Source: Psychrobium sp. MM17-31
GTDB taxonomy: Bacteria > Pseudomonadota > Gammaproteobacteria > Enterobacterales > Psychrobiaceae
Length of the DNA stretch: 64,000 nucleotides
Direction of reading: 5' to 3'
NCBI RefSeq assembly: GCF_022347785.1
Contig: NZ_JAKRGA010000008.1
Span: 26,581-90,580 of the forward strand
Below are positions 9,358 to 19,103 of this stretch, piece after piece. The notes beneath the pieces were generated by a model, which was not told the DNA's origin, ran no database searches, and worked only from the letters and a program-made list of their open reading frames with translations. Numbering within the stretch: position 1 is the first letter of the stretch; the number at the start of each line of letters is the position of its first letter. The position numbers were made by a program, and so were the translations under genes.

Positions 9358-9849
9358 CTAAGGAAGTGTCAGCGTAAGTGTCTTATTCGATTGACGTAAT
9401 TCAAGATGCTTAAGCGCATTCATGCCCAATAAGATAACATCGCCATCCATGCCGGGGTTTAAGTGGCCTTCAATATTGGTAAAGCGCAAACTTCCAAGCT
9501 CTAGTGAGTCGATTTGTGTGGCAAAAACGTTGATAGAGCCATTCGCGGTAGAAATTGGATAGGTTTGTCCTTTGCTTAATTGCAGTCGATTGGCAAGGTG
9601 ACTAGGAATTGAAATTAATGTTGCGCCAGTGTCGAGTAGAAAGGTTACTGGTTCGCCATTAATCAGTCCGCTTGCAACATAGTGGCCACGGCGATTTTGT
9701 TTTAAGACAATTGATTGGCCATTACCTGTAGACTCTACAATCTGATTCGGGTTGTATTTCTTGCTCAAACTGTCATTAAAATAGAAGGTGAGGGCAGCCA
9801 AGACAAGGCACCAAAATATCACCCACATTATTTTTCCAGTTCGTTCCAT
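9358..9849 (-). CDS. Membrane-anchored retropepsin-like aspartic protease
   Basis: A 163-residue protein with one N-terminal membrane helix (about residues 8-26) and a periplasmic retropepsin-like domain (about 50-160) of the clan AA, TIGR02281 type. The active-site signature FLLDTGATLISIP is intact, and GDVILLGMNALKHLEL forms the second conserved element. As in retropepsins, two copies would have to dimerise to build a full active site. A second Met at residue 8 is an alternative start. It lies upstream of nadC on the same strand and opposite ampD. Its substrate is unknown. Confidence 0.8.
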   Translation of the reverse strand: MERTGKIMWVIFWCLVLAALTFYFNDSLSKKYNPNQIVESTGNGQSIVLKQNRRGHYVASGLINGEPVTFLLDTGATLISIPSHLANRLQLSKGQTYPISTANGSINVFATQIDSLELGSLRFTNIEGHLNPGMDGDVILLGMNALKHLELRQSNKTLTLTLP

Positions 9850-9923
9850 ATCAAAAGCGTCATTAACTATCGAGCGCTTTAGTGTACACTACTTTTTAAT
9901 ATTTCTAAGTGAATTAATCTTTT

Positions 9924-10475
9924 ATGTTACAAGTCGATATCAATGGTTGGCTGGGTGACGTACGTCATTGCCCATCACCGAACTTTAACCAACGTCCAGA
10001 GGACTGTGAAATATCTTTACTGGTTATTCACAATATCAGCTTACCTGCTGGTGAGTTTGGTACTGGTTATGTCGAGCAACTGTTTATCAATACGCTCGAT
10101 TGTAAGGCACATCCAACATTTGCAGATCTTGAAGGGCTAACGGTGTCAGCACATTGTTTGATTGAGCGTGATGGTAAGGTTATTCAGTTTGTGTCTTTCA
10201 ACGATCGCGCTTGGCATGCGGGAGTCTCTAATTTTAAGGGGCGTGACAATTGTAATGATTTTTCAATTGGCATCGAATTAGAGGGCACAGATGAACTTGC
10301 TTACACCCAAGCGCAGTATCGAGCGTTAGTGTCGGTAACTAAAGCGATCATGGCCAAGTATCCAGTAGCGGAAGAGTGCATCACTGGGCATAGCAATATT
10401 GCTCCCGGCCGCAAAACTGATCCGGGACAAGCCTTTGACTGGTCGGGCTATTTTTCAATGTTAGCGAAAAAATAG
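9924..10475 (+). CDS. ampD: AmpD, 1,6-anhydro-N-acetylmuramyl-L-alanine amidase
   Basis: A cytoplasmic zinc amidase that removes the peptide from anhydro-muropeptides during cell-wall recycling; its loss causes AmpC beta-lactamase induction in enterobacteria. In this 183-residue protein, comparison with Citrobacter AmpD places the zinc ligands at His36, His156 and Asp166, and the catalytic residues at Glu118 and Lys164 (from VIHNIS, GIELEG, GHSNIAPGRKTDPG). It is followed by ampE after 58 bases, the conserved ampDE pairing. No ampC or ampR is visible here. Confidence 0.95.
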   Translation: MLQVDINGWLGDVRHCPSPNFNQRPEDCEISLLVIHNISLPAGEFGTGYVEQLFINTLDCKAHPTFADLEGLTVSAHCLIERDGKVIQFVSFNDRAWHAGVSNFKGRDNCNDFSIGIELEGTDELAYTQAQYRALVSVTKAIMAKYPVAEECITGHSNIAPGRKTDPGQAFDWSGYFSMLAKK

Positions 10476-10533
10476 CCGTGTTAGACTGTTGTCGTTAACT
10501 ACTTAAACAAACTTCAACTGGTTAGGCGAATTT

Positions 10534-11391
10534 ATGGCGCTTTTTTCATTATTGCTAGCATTGATTATCGAACGAACTTCATCGTTGTCTAAACAATGGC
10601 AGTTTCAACATCTACATTTAGGGTTCATCGATAGCACTCGTAAAATACTCGAACCGACGAGTATTAGCTTCGCGTTAGTGGTGAGTGTTTTACCTGCGCT
10701 ACTTACTTATTTTCTGCTGAATTTGGTACAAGGTGTGATGTTTGGGCTGCTGTCGATGGTGCTATGGACGGTACTAGCGTTAATGTGTATCGGGTGTGTC
10801 CATTACCGAGAGTTATATAAGCGCTATCTATTGTCGGTGTGTAAAGGTGATACCCAAGGCAGTTATCACTTAGCTGCTGAGCTAGCGGATGTTGAAGATA
10901 TTGATGTTGATGATGTCACCATGCTGGGCACCCGCGTTGGCCGCCAATTGGCATGGATTAACTATCGATTTTACTGTGCCATCGTCTTTATGATGATTAT
11001 TGGCGGGCCCGTCGCAATTGTGTTTTACGCAAGCTTACGCAGTTTAGAGCTATTGTCGTTTAAGGGAACATTGCCGCCAATGCCATGGATAAGACGCGTT
11101 TTGTTTGTACTTGATTGGATTCCCGCTCGCCTTATTGCATTGGCTTATGTGCTCGTTGGTAATTTTTCTAATGCCATTAACCTGTGGTTGAGTATAACGC
11201 TTAATATCAAAGCGCCAGCCTATGATGTCGTCAGTAAAGTGGCAATGGCGGCAGAGCAAATGACTAAGTCGCAAGGTGATGAAGGGGTGTGTATGCAAAG
11301 TACCTGTCGTCTGGTGAGCCTTGCTAAACGCACCTTGTTATTACTCGTTGTAGTGATGTCATTTTTGACCATTTTTGGCTATTTGATTTAA
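10534..11391 (+). CDS. ampE: AmpE, inner-membrane regulatory protein
   Basis: A 285-residue polytopic membrane protein of the AmpE/CobD-like family. The N-terminus (MALFSLLLALIIER) and the cytoplasmic segment with TMLGTRVGRQLAWINYRFYC are family-typical, and there are about four membrane helices, including a C-terminal one. It lies downstream of ampD and is probably co-transcribed. The biochemical role of AmpE is not well defined; a part in beta-lactam sensing has been proposed. A clear terminator follows about 95 bases after the stop. Confidence 0.88.
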   Translation: MALFSLLLALIIERTSSLSKQWQFQHLHLGFIDSTRKILEPTSISFALVVSVLPALLTYFLLNLVQGVMFGLLSMVLWTVLALMCIGCVHYRELYKRYLLSVCKGDTQGSYHLAAELADVEDIDVDDVTMLGTRVGRQLAWINYRFYCAIVFMMIIGGPVAIVFYASLRSLELLSFKGTLPPMPWIRRVLFVLDWIPARLIALAYVLVGNFSNAINLWLSITLNIKAPAYDVVSKVAMAAEQMTKSQGDEGVCMQSTCRLVSLAKRTLLLLVVVMSFLTIFGYLI

Positions 11392-11484
11392 ACAGGTGTT
11401 TAATGGTCTTACCATTGTTTTCAAACGTGTGTTTACAAAAATAATTAGACAAAAGCGTCAAATTTAATAATTCATCGTTAAGTG

Positions 11485-11521
11485 AAAACCTCGATAGGCT
11501 CAATGTTTATCGAGGTTTTTT
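11485..11521 (+). terminator. Intrinsic terminator after ampE
   Basis: A 12-bp stem (AAAACCTCGATA / TATCGAGGTTTT) with a 10-base loop ends in a run of T. It separates the ampDE transcript from the pdhR promoter region. The rest of the 280-base gap holds the PdhR operator described separately. Confidence 0.9.
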
Positions 11522-11625
11522 TATGCATCAATACATTTCCTTGAACCCTCTTCCAAATTTCAATTGCCTATTAATGCCTCGCTAGACAAAAGTCGCAAAA
11601 TTTGTTAACTTTGCACTCCTTGGTT

Positions 11626-11642
11626 AATTGGTAATACCAATT
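11626..11642. promoter_or_regulatory. PdhR operator
   Basis: AATTGGTAATACCAATT is a 17-base palindrome with 8-bp arms, 29 bases ahead of the pdhR start. It matches the E. coli PdhR box (ATTGGT, three bases, ACCAAT). This predicts that PdhR represses its own operon and is released by pyruvate. Confidence 0.85.
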
Positions 11643-11671
11643 GATTGAAGCAAGAATAATAAGAGGGAAAA

Positions 11672-12439
11672 ATGACCTATCGCAAAATCAGGCAGCCAAA
11701 ACTTTCAGATGCGATTGTACAGGCGCTTGAAACTATGATCCTTGAAGGAACCTTGCGTCCGGGCGAGAAATTGCCGTCGGAGCGAGATCTCGCGAAACAA
11801 TTTGAAGTATCGCGTCCTTCGATTCGTGAAGCGATTCAGGTATTGGAAGCTAAGGGACTACTCAATCGCCGTCAGGGCGGTGGTACTTATGTACAAGAGC
11901 AGTTATGGCAAAGTTTGAGCGATCCTGTATTGGAGTTGATTGCCCAAGATCCAGAAAACCAATATGACTTATTAGAGTTTCGTCATGCCACCGAAGGCAT
12001 GTTAGCGTTTTACGCAGCGATTCGTGGTACAGCAACCGACTTTGAGCGTTTGCGTGCTTGTCAGCAAGATATTGCAGCGGCGCAAACTGAGAAGTGCATT
12101 GAGCGTGAAGCCTCTGCCATTGTCGAGCTTTATAAAGTGATCGCAGAAGCGTCACACAATGTTGCTATGCTGCATCTGGTACTGAGCATGAGCGAGCTGA
12201 TTCGTCAGAATATCGAGCAAAACTTAGCGCTGCTTTATCGTCACGACAAAGGCGTTGAGATGAGTAATAAGCATCGCAGTGCATTAATCGAAGCTATTGT
12301 TTCGCGTGATTCAGAAGGCGCGCGTAGTGCCTCAAACGCCCACCTGGCGTTTATCGAAGATGTATTATTGTCATTGCGGCAAGAGGATTCGCGAGTGCAG
12401 CGGGCCCTTCGAAGAATTCAGAACAACGACCCTGCCTAA
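11672..12439 (+). CDS. pdhR: PdhR, pyruvate-responsive GntR-family repressor
   Basis: A 255-residue transcription factor with an N-terminal winged helix-turn-helix (about residues 8-75; LPSERDLAKQFEVSRPSIREAI) and a C-terminal FCD effector domain (about 95-235). In E. coli, pyruvate binding releases PdhR from the promoter of the pyruvate dehydrogenase operon. The start has a strong Shine-Dalgarno (AGAGGG). A good PdhR operator lies just upstream, so autoregulation is likely. An intrinsic terminator-like hairpin overlaps its stop codon, ahead of aceE. Confidence 0.95.
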   Translation: MTYRKIRQPKLSDAIVQALETMILEGTLRPGEKLPSERDLAKQFEVSRPSIREAIQVLEAKGLLNRRQGGGTYVQEQLWQSLSDPVLELIAQDPENQYDLLEFRHATEGMLAFYAAIRGTATDFERLRACQQDIAAAQTEKCIEREASAIVELYKVIAEASHNVAMLHLVLSMSELIRQNIEQNLALLYRHDKGVEMSNKHRSALIEAIVSRDSEGARSASNAHLAFIEDVLLSLRQEDSRVQRALRRIQNNDPA

Positions 12440-12452
12440 TGGCGGGGTTTTT
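12429..12452 (+). terminator. Terminator-like hairpin overlapping the pdhR stop codon
   Basis: An 8-bp stem (ACCCTGCC / GGCGGGGT, one G-T pair) with the loop TAAT, which contains the pdhR stop codon, is followed by TTTT. It would partly or fully end transcription before aceE. Ribosomes finishing pdhR would cover the left arm, so it may act as a translation-sensitive attenuator. Confidence 0.65.
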
Positions 12453-12579
12453 ACGTAGAAGCGCCTAATAACTGTTACTTAATAGCTATTAACAATAGGC
12501 GTGAACAAAATTAAAAAACGCCTTGTTGTCCCGCCGCAATATAAACGGGAAAGGCAAAACAACCATAAAGGATAAGATT

Positions 12580-15249
12580 ATGTCAGGCATCAATCTTCAT
12601 GATATCGATCCGCTAGAGACACAAGAGTGGATTGAATCACTTGATTCAGTGTTACAAGAAGAAGGGCCAGAGCGCGCTCATTTTCTTCTTGAAAAATTAA
12701 TCGATAGTGCCCGCCGCAAAGGTGGTCACCTTCCATACACCGCCACTACTGCTTACTTAAACTCAATTGACACGGTTAATGAACCACACATGCCGGGCGA
12801 CCCGCACATCGAGCGTAACATTCGTTCTATGATCCGCTGGAATGCTCAAGCGATGGTATTACGTGCATCTAAGAAAAACTTAGAGCTAGGTGGTCACATT
12901 TCAAGTTTCGCATCTTCTGCGACCCTTTATGATGTTGGTTTCAACCACTTCTTCAAAGCGCCAAACGACAAAGATGGCGGTGACTTAGTATACTTCCAAG
13001 GTCACATTTCACCAGGTATCTACGCGCGTTCTTTCCTAGAAGGTCGCTTTACTGAAGAGCAAATGGACAACTTCCGTCAAGAAGCCTTTGACGACGGTTT
13101 ATCTTCATACCCACACCCGAAATTAATGCCTGAATACTGGCAGTTCCCTACGGTATCTATGGGTCTAGGTCCAATCCAAGCGATTTACCAAGCTCGTTTC
13201 TTAAAATACCTAACAGACCGCGGCATTAAAGATTGTTCAGGTCAAACGGTATACTGTTTCATGGGCGACGGTGAGTGTGATGAGCCAGAATCACTAGGTG
13301 CTATCGGTCTTGCTGCACGCGAAGGCTTAGACAATCTATGTTTCATCATCAACTGTAACTTACAGCGTCTAGACGGCCCTGTACGTGGTAACAGCAAAGT
13401 AATCCAAGAACTTGAAGGTGAATTCCGCGGCGCAGGCTGGGAAGTTATTAAAGTGATTTGGGGTCGTTACTGGGAGCCACTACTAGCGAAAGACAAATCA
13501 GGTAAATTGCGTCAATTAATGGAAGAGACTGTTGATGGCGAATACCAAAACTGTAAGCAAAAAGGCGGCGCCTACACGCGTGAGCATTTCTTCGGTAAAT
13601 ACCCTGAGACTGCTGAGCTAGTTAAAGACATGACAGATGAAGACATCTGGCGTTTAAACCGTGGTGGTCACGATCCAGCAAAAGTTTATGCGGCTTACAA
13701 AAAAGCTCAAGAAACTAAAGGTCGTCCAACGGTTATTCTTGCTAAGACTGTTAAAGGTTACGGCATGGGTGATTCTGCAGAAGGCAAAAACATCGCGCAC
13801 GGTGTTAAGAAGATGGATCTGGAAGTGCTTAAGCAATTCCGCGATCGCTTCAACATTCCAATTTCTGACGAAGAGCTACCAAACATTCCTTACTACCGTC
13901 CGCCAGCTGATAGTGCTGAAATGCGTTACATGAAAGCGCGTCGTGATGAGTTAGGCGGTGTAATGCCAAAACGTTTACCTGCGTTCACTGAGAAGTTAGA
14001 AATTCCTCAACTAAATGCATTCGATGCTATCACTAAAGGCAGCGGCGAGCGTGAGATCTCAACCACTATGGTTATGGTTCGCTTAATGACGGCACTTGTG
14101 AAAGACAAGGGCATTGGTAAGCGCGTTGTACCTATCGTTCCTGATGAAGCGCGTACTTTCGGTATGGAAGGTATGTTCCGTCAAATCGGTATTTACGCTC
14201 ACGAAGGTCAAAAATACATCCCGCAAGATCGCGATCAAGTTGCTTACTACCGCGAAGATAAAAACGGTCAGGTATTACAAGAAGGTATCAATGAGCTAGG
14301 TGCAATGGGCTCTTGGGTATCGGCGGCAACGTCATACTCGGTGAACGATTGCCCGATGATCCCATTCTACATCTACTACTCAATGTTTGGTTTCCAACGT
14401 ATTGGTGACATGGCTTGGGCAGCAGGTGATATGCAAGCACGTGGTTTCATGGTTGGTGGTACGTCAGGTCGTACAACGCTAAACGGTGAAGGTCTACAGC
14501 ATCAAGACGGTCACAGCCATATTCAAGCGGGTACTATTCCTAACTGTGTATCTTACGATCCAACATACGGTTATGAGCTAGCGGTTATCGTACAAAACGG
14601 TATCGAGCGCATGTACGGTGAAGCACAAGAGAACATTTTCTACTACCTAACGACGTTGAACGAGAACTACCAACAACCTGCAATGCCAGAAGGCGTTGAA
14701 GAAGGTATTGTTAAAGGTATCTACCCGTTCGCGACAGTGAAAGGGGGCGACAACACAGTTAAATTACTAGGTTGTGGTTCTATCTTCGAGCAAGTACGTA
14801 AAGCTGCAGATATTCTAGCGGCAGACTACAACGTAACATCTGAGCTATACAGCGTAACTTCGTTTAACGAACTAGGTCGTGACGGTCAGTCGGTTGAGCG
14901 TGAAAACATGCTAAACCCAACGGCTGCGCCAAAAGTACCTTACATTACCGAAGTACTAGGTAAAGACGAAGACAACGTAGTTATTGCTTCAACTGACCAC
15001 ATGAAGTCATTTGCAGAGCAAGTACGTGCTTACATTCCTGGTTCATACAAGGTATTAGGTACTGACGGTTTCGGTCGCAGTGACAGCCGCGCTAACTTAC
15101 GTTCACACTTTGAAGTTGACGCATCTTACATCGTAGTTGCTTCACTATCTGAGTTAGTGAAACGCGGTAAAGTTGAACAGTCAGTGTTGTTAGGTGCTAT
15201 GGAGCGCTTTAACATCAGTGGCGACAAAGTTAACCCGCTATACGCATAA
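12580..15249 (+). CDS. aceE: AceE, pyruvate dehydrogenase E1 component
   Basis: The homodimeric thiamine-diphosphate E1 subunit of the pyruvate dehydrogenase complex, which decarboxylates pyruvate and acetylates the lipoyl groups of AceF. The start at 12580 ([19 protein letters not shown]) has an AAGGA Shine-Dalgarno and matches known AceE N-termini; the longer frame adds a spurious 19-residue extension. The thiamine-diphosphate motif starts with [10 protein letters not shown] and ends INCN. The protein has 889 residues (E. coli 887). The gene is 11 bases from aceF. Codon choice here looks like that of a highly expressed gene. Confidence 0.97.
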   Translation: MSGINLHDIDPLETQEWIESLDSVLQEEGPERAHFLLEKLIDSARRKGGHLPYTATTAYLNSIDTVNEPHMPGDPHIERNIRSMIRWNAQAMVLRASKKNLELGGHISSFASSATLYDVGFNHFFKAPNDKDGGDLVYFQGHISPGIYARSFLEGRFTEEQMDNFRQEAFDDGLSSYPHPKLMPEYWQFPTVSMGLGPIQAIYQARFLKYLTDRGIKDCSGQTVYCFMGDGECDEPESLGAIGLAAREGLDNLCFIINCNLQRLDGPVRGNSKVIQELEGEFRGAGWEVIKVIWGRYWEPLLAKDKSGKLRQLMEETVDGEYQNCKQKGGAYTREHFFGKYPETAELVKDMTDEDIWRLNRGGHDPAKVYAAYKKAQETKGRPTVILAKTVKGYGMGDSAEGKNIAHGVKKMDLEVLKQFRDRFNIPISDEELPNIPYYRPPADSAEMRYMKARRDELGGVMPKRLPAFTEKLEIPQLNAFDAITKGSGEREISTTMVMVRLMTALVKDKGIGKRVVPIVPDEARTFGMEGMFRQIGIYAHEGQKYIPQDRDQVAYYREDKNGQVLQEGINELGAMGSWVSAATSYSVNDCPMIPFYIYYSMFGFQRIGDMAWAAGDMQARGFMVGGTSGRTTLNGEGLQHQDGHSHIQAGTIPNCVSYDPTYGYELAVIVQNGIERMYGEAQENIFYYLTTLNENYQQPAMPEGVEEGIVKGIYPFATVKGGDNTVKLLGCGSIFEQVRKAADILAADYNVTSELYSVTSFNELGRDGQSVERENMLNPTAAPKVPYITEVLGKDEDNVVIASTDHMKSFAEQVRAYIPGSYKVLGTDGFGRSDSRANLRSHFEVDASYIVVASLSELVKRGKVEQSVLLGAMERFNISGDKVNPLYA

Positions 15250-15260
15250 GGATCAAAATT

Positions 15261-17231
15261 ATGTCTGATTTACAAGATATCCTAGTCCCAGATGTTGGCG
15301 GCGAAGAAGTTGAAGTTATTGAGATTTGTGTTGCCGTTGGCGACACAATCGAAGAAGAAGCGGCGATTATTACCGTTGAATCTGACAAAGCATCAATGGA
15401 CATTCCAGCGCCTTTCGCTGGTACTATTAGCGAGCTAAGCGTAAGCGTTGGCGATAAAGTGTCAGAAGGTTCACGCCTTGGCGCTATGGCTGTAGCGGGT
15501 GCATCTGCATCGGCTGCTGAGCCAGCTCCAGCTGAGCAAGCGGCTCCTGCACCAGTAGTAGAAGCTGCGCCAGTTGCCGTGCCTGCTGCGGCAGTAGTAA
15601 GTGAAGCGAAAGAAGTTCACGTGCCAGATATCGGCGAAGACGGTGAAGTTGACGTTATCGAAGTATTAGTGAGCGTTGGCGATGTTGTTGCCGAAGAAGA
15701 CGGTCTAATTACCCTTGAGACTGACAAAGCAACCATGGACGTTCCTGCACCATTCGCTGGTACAGTGAAAGAAGTTAAGGTTGCCGTAGGCGATAAAGTG
15801 GGTGAAGGCTCATTAATCGTTATTCTTGAAGCTGAAGGCGCAGCACCAGCTGCTGCGCCTGCCGTTGAAGCAACTCCCGCACCAGCTGTTGAAGCCGCTC
15901 CTGTTGCTGCACCTGTGGCTACCGCTGCACCAGCAATCAAAGACGTTGCTGTTCCAGATATCGGCGAAGACGGTGAAGTTGACGTTATCGACGTATTAGT
16001 AAGCGTTGGTGACACTGTTGCTGAAGAAGATGGTCTAATTACCCTTGAGACTGACAAAGCAACGATGGACGTTCCAGCGCCATTTGCTGGTGTGATCAAA
16101 GAGCTGAAAATTGCGACAGGCGGTAAAGTTGCAACTGGTACTATTATCGCGACGATCGAAACTGCTGGTGGCGAAACAGTTGCTGCACAAGCGCCAGCTG
16201 CTGCACCTGCGCCACAAGCGGCTCCTGCTGCTCAAGCACCTATGACGCCTGCGCCAACTAAGCCTGCACCTGTTGCAGCTGCACCTGTTGAAGCGAAAGG
16301 CACTGCCCACGCAAGTCCGTCGGTACGTCGTATCGCTCGTGAATTCGGCGTTGATTTAACCCTAGTTGCTGGCACTGGCCGTAAAGGTCGCGTATTGCGC
16401 GAAGACGTACAAAACTACGTTAAAGCTGAGCTTGCTAAGCCAAAAGCTTCTGCTTCAGCAGCTGCTCCGGCAGGCGATGGCAATTACCTAGAAGTGGTTA
16501 AGTCTAAGCCGGTAGATTTCGCTAAATTCGGCGAAGTTGAAGTTAAAGAGCTATCGCGTATCCAGAAGATTTCAGGTCCATTCCTGCACAAAAACTGGGT
16601 AACTATTCCACATGTTACGCATTTTGATGAAGCGGATATCACCGAGCTTGAAGTATTCCGTAAAGAGCAAAACGTTCTTGCTGAAAAGCAAAAGCTTGGT
16701 CTGAAGATTTCGCCATTAGTATTCATCATGAAAGCTGTGGCTAAAGCACTAGCCGCCCATCCGACGTTTAACGCGTCACTTAGCGATGACGGCGAAAGCT
16801 TAGTGCTTAAGAAATACTTCCACATCGGTATCGCGGTTGATACGCCAAACGGTCTTGTAGTTCCTGTTGTTCGCGATGTTGACCAGAAAGGTATTCACGA
16901 GTTATCACGCGAACTTGGCGAGATTTCTAAGAAAGCCCGTGACGGCAAGCTAAAGGCAGCTGACATGCAAGGTGGTTGTTTCACTATCTCTAGCCTTGGC
17001 GGTATCGGCGGCACAGCGTTTACGCCAATCGTTAACGCGCCAGAAGTGGGTATCCTAGGTGTTTCTAAGTCAGAAATGAAACCTAAGTGGAACGGTAAAG
17101 AGTTCGTACCACGCCTAATGGTTCCACTGTCAACGTCATACGATCACCGTGTGATTGACGGTGCTGAAGCGGCGCGCTTTAGCGCAACTTTAGCTGGGGT
17201 GCTATCAGACATTCGTCGTCTAGTACTTTAA
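15261..17231 (+). CDS. aceF: AceF, dihydrolipoyl acetyltransferase (E2) with three lipoyl domains
   Basis: The core E2 subunit of pyruvate dehydrogenase, which passes acetyl groups from E1 to CoA. In order: lipoyl domain 1 (lysine in DKASMD), lipoyl domains 2 and 3 (DKATMD), with Ala/Pro-rich swinging linkers; a peripheral-subunit-binding domain ([16 protein letters not shown]...[11 protein letters not shown]); and the catalytic domain ending in the DHRVIDG motif. At 656 residues it resembles the three-lipoyl E. coli enzyme (630). The DNA of lipoyl domains 2 and 3 is nearly identical over long stretches. A terminator follows the stop, so lpdA is at least partly separately transcribed. Confidence 0.97.
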   Translation: MSDLQDILVPDVGGEEVEVIEICVAVGDTIEEEAAIITVESDKASMDIPAPFAGTISELSVSVGDKVSEGSRLGAMAVAGASASAAEPAPAEQAAPAPVVEAAPVAVPAAAVVSEAKEVHVPDIGEDGEVDVIEVLVSVGDVVAEEDGLITLETDKATMDVPAPFAGTVKEVKVAVGDKVGEGSLIVILEAEGAAPAAAPAVEATPAPAVEAAPVAAPVATAAPAIKDVAVPDIGEDGEVDVIDVLVSVGDTVAEEDGLITLETDKATMDVPAPFAGVIKELKIATGGKVATGTIIATIETAGGETVAAQAPAAAPAPQAAPAAQAPMTPAPTKPAPVAAAPVEAKGTAHASPSVRRIAREFGVDLTLVAGTGRKGRVLREDVQNYVKAELAKPKASASAAAPAGDGNYLEVVKSKPVDFAKFGEVEVKELSRIQKISGPFLHKNWVTIPHVTHFDEADITELEVFRKEQNVLAEKQKLGLKISPLVFIMKAVAKALAAHPTFNASLSDDGESLVLKKYFHIGIAVDTPNGLVVPVVRDVDQKGIHELSRELGEISKKARDGKLKAADMQGGCFTISSLGGIGGTAFTPIVNAPEVGILGVSKSEMKPKWNGKEFVPRLMVPLSTSYDHRVIDGAEAARFSATLAGVLSDIRRLVL

Positions 17232-17237
17232 TAATCT

Positions 17238-17276
17238 AAGCCGCTAGTTTCATTACTGACTAGCGGCTTTGTTTTA
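17238..17276 (+). terminator. Intrinsic terminator after aceF
   Basis: An 11-bp stem (AAGCCGCTAGT / ACTAGCGGCTT) with a 10-base loop, followed by a T-rich run, lies 7 bases after the aceF stop. It separates aceEF from lpdA. Confidence 0.9.
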
Positions 17277-17355
17277 ATTGAAACAAAGTCGCCGATTTGG
17301 CTATACATCAGTGTTGTAGCTGGTTAAAATTGCGCAGACTTAAAAAGACACTTAT

Positions 17356-17378
17356 CACCTGTACATTGAGTACAGGTG
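17356..17378 (+). promoter_or_regulatory. 9-bp inverted repeat in the lpdA leader
   Basis: CACCTGTAC and GTACAGGTG flank a 5-base spacer, ending 10 bases before the lpdA Shine-Dalgarno. It has no T-tract, so it is either an operator or an mRNA hairpin near the ribosome site. It does not match the PdhR box. Confidence 0.5.
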
Positions 17379-17397
17379 CACACACATCGAGGTGAAA

Positions 17398-18822
17398 ATG
17401 AGCAACGAAATCAAAACTCAAGTAGTTGTATTGGGCGCAGGCCCTGGTGGTTATTCAGCGGCGTTCCGCGCGGCAGATTTAGGCTTAGACGTTGTATTAG
17501 TAGAAAAATACTCAACGCTAGGCGGTGTTTGTTTAAACGTTGGTTGTATCCCATCAAAAGCAATGCTTCACGTTGCTAAAGTAATTCAAGAAGCTAAGCA
17601 CATCGACGCACACGGTGTTAGCTTTGGTGAGCCAACGATCGATCTAGACAAGATCCGCGGTTACAAAGAAGGCGTTGTTGGTCAACTGACTGGTGGTCTA
17701 GCTGGTATGGCTAAAATGCGTAAAGTTAAGACTGTTGTTGGTAACGCGTCTTTCACTAGCGCAAACTCGCTAAAAGTTGAAGGCGAAGAAACAACGACGA
17801 TTAACTTCGACAATGCAATTATTGCTTGTGGTTCTCGTCCAATCGAACTGCCATTCATTCCACATGAAGATCCACGCATCTGGAACTCTACTGACGCGCT
17901 TAAACTTGAAGAAGTACCTAAGAAATTACTAGTAATGGGCGGTGGTATCATCGGTCTAGAAATGGGTACAGTTTACGAGTCACTAGGTAGTGAAGTAGAC
18001 GTAGTAGAAATGTTCGACCAAGTAATCCCAGCTGCAGACGCTGACATGGTTCGCATTTACACTAAAGCAAACAAGAAGCGTTTCAACATGATGTTATCTA
18101 CTAAGGTAACTGCTGTTGAAGCGAAAGAAGACGGTATCTACGTTTCTGTTGAAGGCAAGAAAGCGCCAACAGATCCAATCCGTTACGACGCTGTATTAGT
18201 TGCTATCGGCCGTACACCAAACGGTAAAAACATCGGTGCTGAAGGCGCTGGCGTAAACGTTGACGAGCGTGGTTTCATCAATGTAGATAAGCAAATGCGT
18301 ACTAACGTACCAAACATCTTCGCTATCGGTGACGTTGTTGGTCAACCAATGCTTGCTCATAAAGCAGTGCACGAAGCACACGTTGCTGCTGAAGTTATTG
18401 CTGGTAAGAACCACTTCTTCGATCCTAAAGTTATTCCTTCAATCGCATACACCTTCCCAGAAGTTGCATGGGTTGGTTTAACTGAGAAAGAAGCGAAAGA
18501 GCAAGGCATTAACTTCGAAGTTGCTAAGTTCCCATGGGCTGCAAGTGGCCGTGCTATCGCATCAGACGTATCTGACGGTATGACTAAGCTAATCTTCGAC
18601 AAAGACACAGATCGCGTAATCGGTGGTGCTTTAGTTGGTGAAAACGCTGGTGAATTACTAGGTGAAATCGGCCTAGCAATCGAGATGGGTTGTGATGCTG
18701 AAGACATCGGTCTAACTATCCACGCTCACCCAACGCTACACGAGTCAATCGGTATGGCGGCTGAAATCTACGAAGGTTCTATTACTGACTTACCTAACCC
18801 AAAAGCGGTTAAGAAAAAGTAA
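17398..18822 (+). CDS. lpdA: LpdA, dihydrolipoyl dehydrogenase (E3)
   Basis: The FAD-dependent E3 subunit shared by the pyruvate and 2-oxoglutarate dehydrogenases; it reoxidises dihydrolipoyl groups and reduces NAD+. Features: FAD-binding GAGPGGYSAAFRAADLG, redox-active disulfide CLNVGC, NAD-binding GGGIIGLEMG, and the C-terminal catalytic pair HPTLHE. The start at 17398 has GAGG five bases upstream and is preferred over the GTG at 17392. The protein has 474 residues, as in E. coli. Its mRNA leader carries an inverted repeat, and a MITE-like element lies between its stop codon and its terminator. Confidence 0.97.
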   Translation: MSNEIKTQVVVLGAGPGGYSAAFRAADLGLDVVLVEKYSTLGGVCLNVGCIPSKAMLHVAKVIQEAKHIDAHGVSFGEPTIDLDKIRGYKEGVVGQLTGGLAGMAKMRKVKTVVGNASFTSANSLKVEGEETTTINFDNAIIACGSRPIELPFIPHEDPRIWNSTDALKLEEVPKKLLVMGGGIIGLEMGTVYESLGSEVDVVEMFDQVIPAADADMVRIYTKANKKRFNMMLSTKVTAVEAKEDGIYVSVEGKKAPTDPIRYDAVLVAIGRTPNGKNIGAEGAGVNVDERGFINVDKQMRTNVPNIFAIGDVVGQPMLAHKAVHEAHVAAEVIAGKNHFFDPKVIPSIAYTFPEVAWVGLTEKEAKEQGINFEVAKFPWAASGRAIASDVSDGMTKLIFDKDTDRVIGGALVGENAGELLGEIGLAIEMGCDAEDIGLTIHAHPTLHESIGMAAEIYEGSITDLPNPKAVKKK

Positions 18823-18832
18823 TTAGCATTTG

Positions 18833-19101
18833 CTAGGGCCTGTTGATCTTTGGTGAAGGTTTTTGCAGCGAATTGTTCGGGTTTTATACAAGGCAGAGCC
18901 TGCGACGCTTAGTGGGCTAAGCTAGCAGGCGATAACGCCGTAGAAATCACGAACAAACGCTGTCCTTCGGATGCAATGACAAGACATTTTCGCTGCGTTT
19001 CTCGTCGCTCGCCTAGGTAAACTAGGCGTCGCTCCTCATGCCTTGCGAAAAAGCCTTGTCAATTGCACAAAATTCATCCTCGAAAGTTCAACAGGCCCTA
19101 G
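18833..19101. mobile_element. 269-bp MITE-like element with 14-bp terminal inverted repeats
   Basis: The ends are perfect inverted repeats (CTAGGGCCTGTTGA and TCAACAGGCCCTAG), and similarity continues to 19 of 21 bases. CTAG at each end could be a 4-base target duplication or part of the repeat. No reading frame of note lies inside; there is an internal hairpin (CGCCTAG / CTAGGCG, near 19010-19030). It sits 11 bases after the lpdA stop and just before the terminator. A non-autonomous element moved by an unseen transposase is the best reading; the family is not identified. Confidence 0.75.
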
Positions 19102-19103
19102 AT

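Noticed and set aside
15617..16099. Long Ala/Thr/Ser-rich minus-strand frame inside aceF
   Set aside because: It is the shadow of the repetitive lipoyl coding sequence. It has no ribosome site, and its repeats mirror the lipoyl repeats.
15261..16310. Possible CRISPR-like or tandem DNA repeats in aceF
   Set aside because: The regularity comes from three lipoyl domains with Ala/Pro linkers in a clear coding frame; there are no short identical direct repeats with unique spacers.
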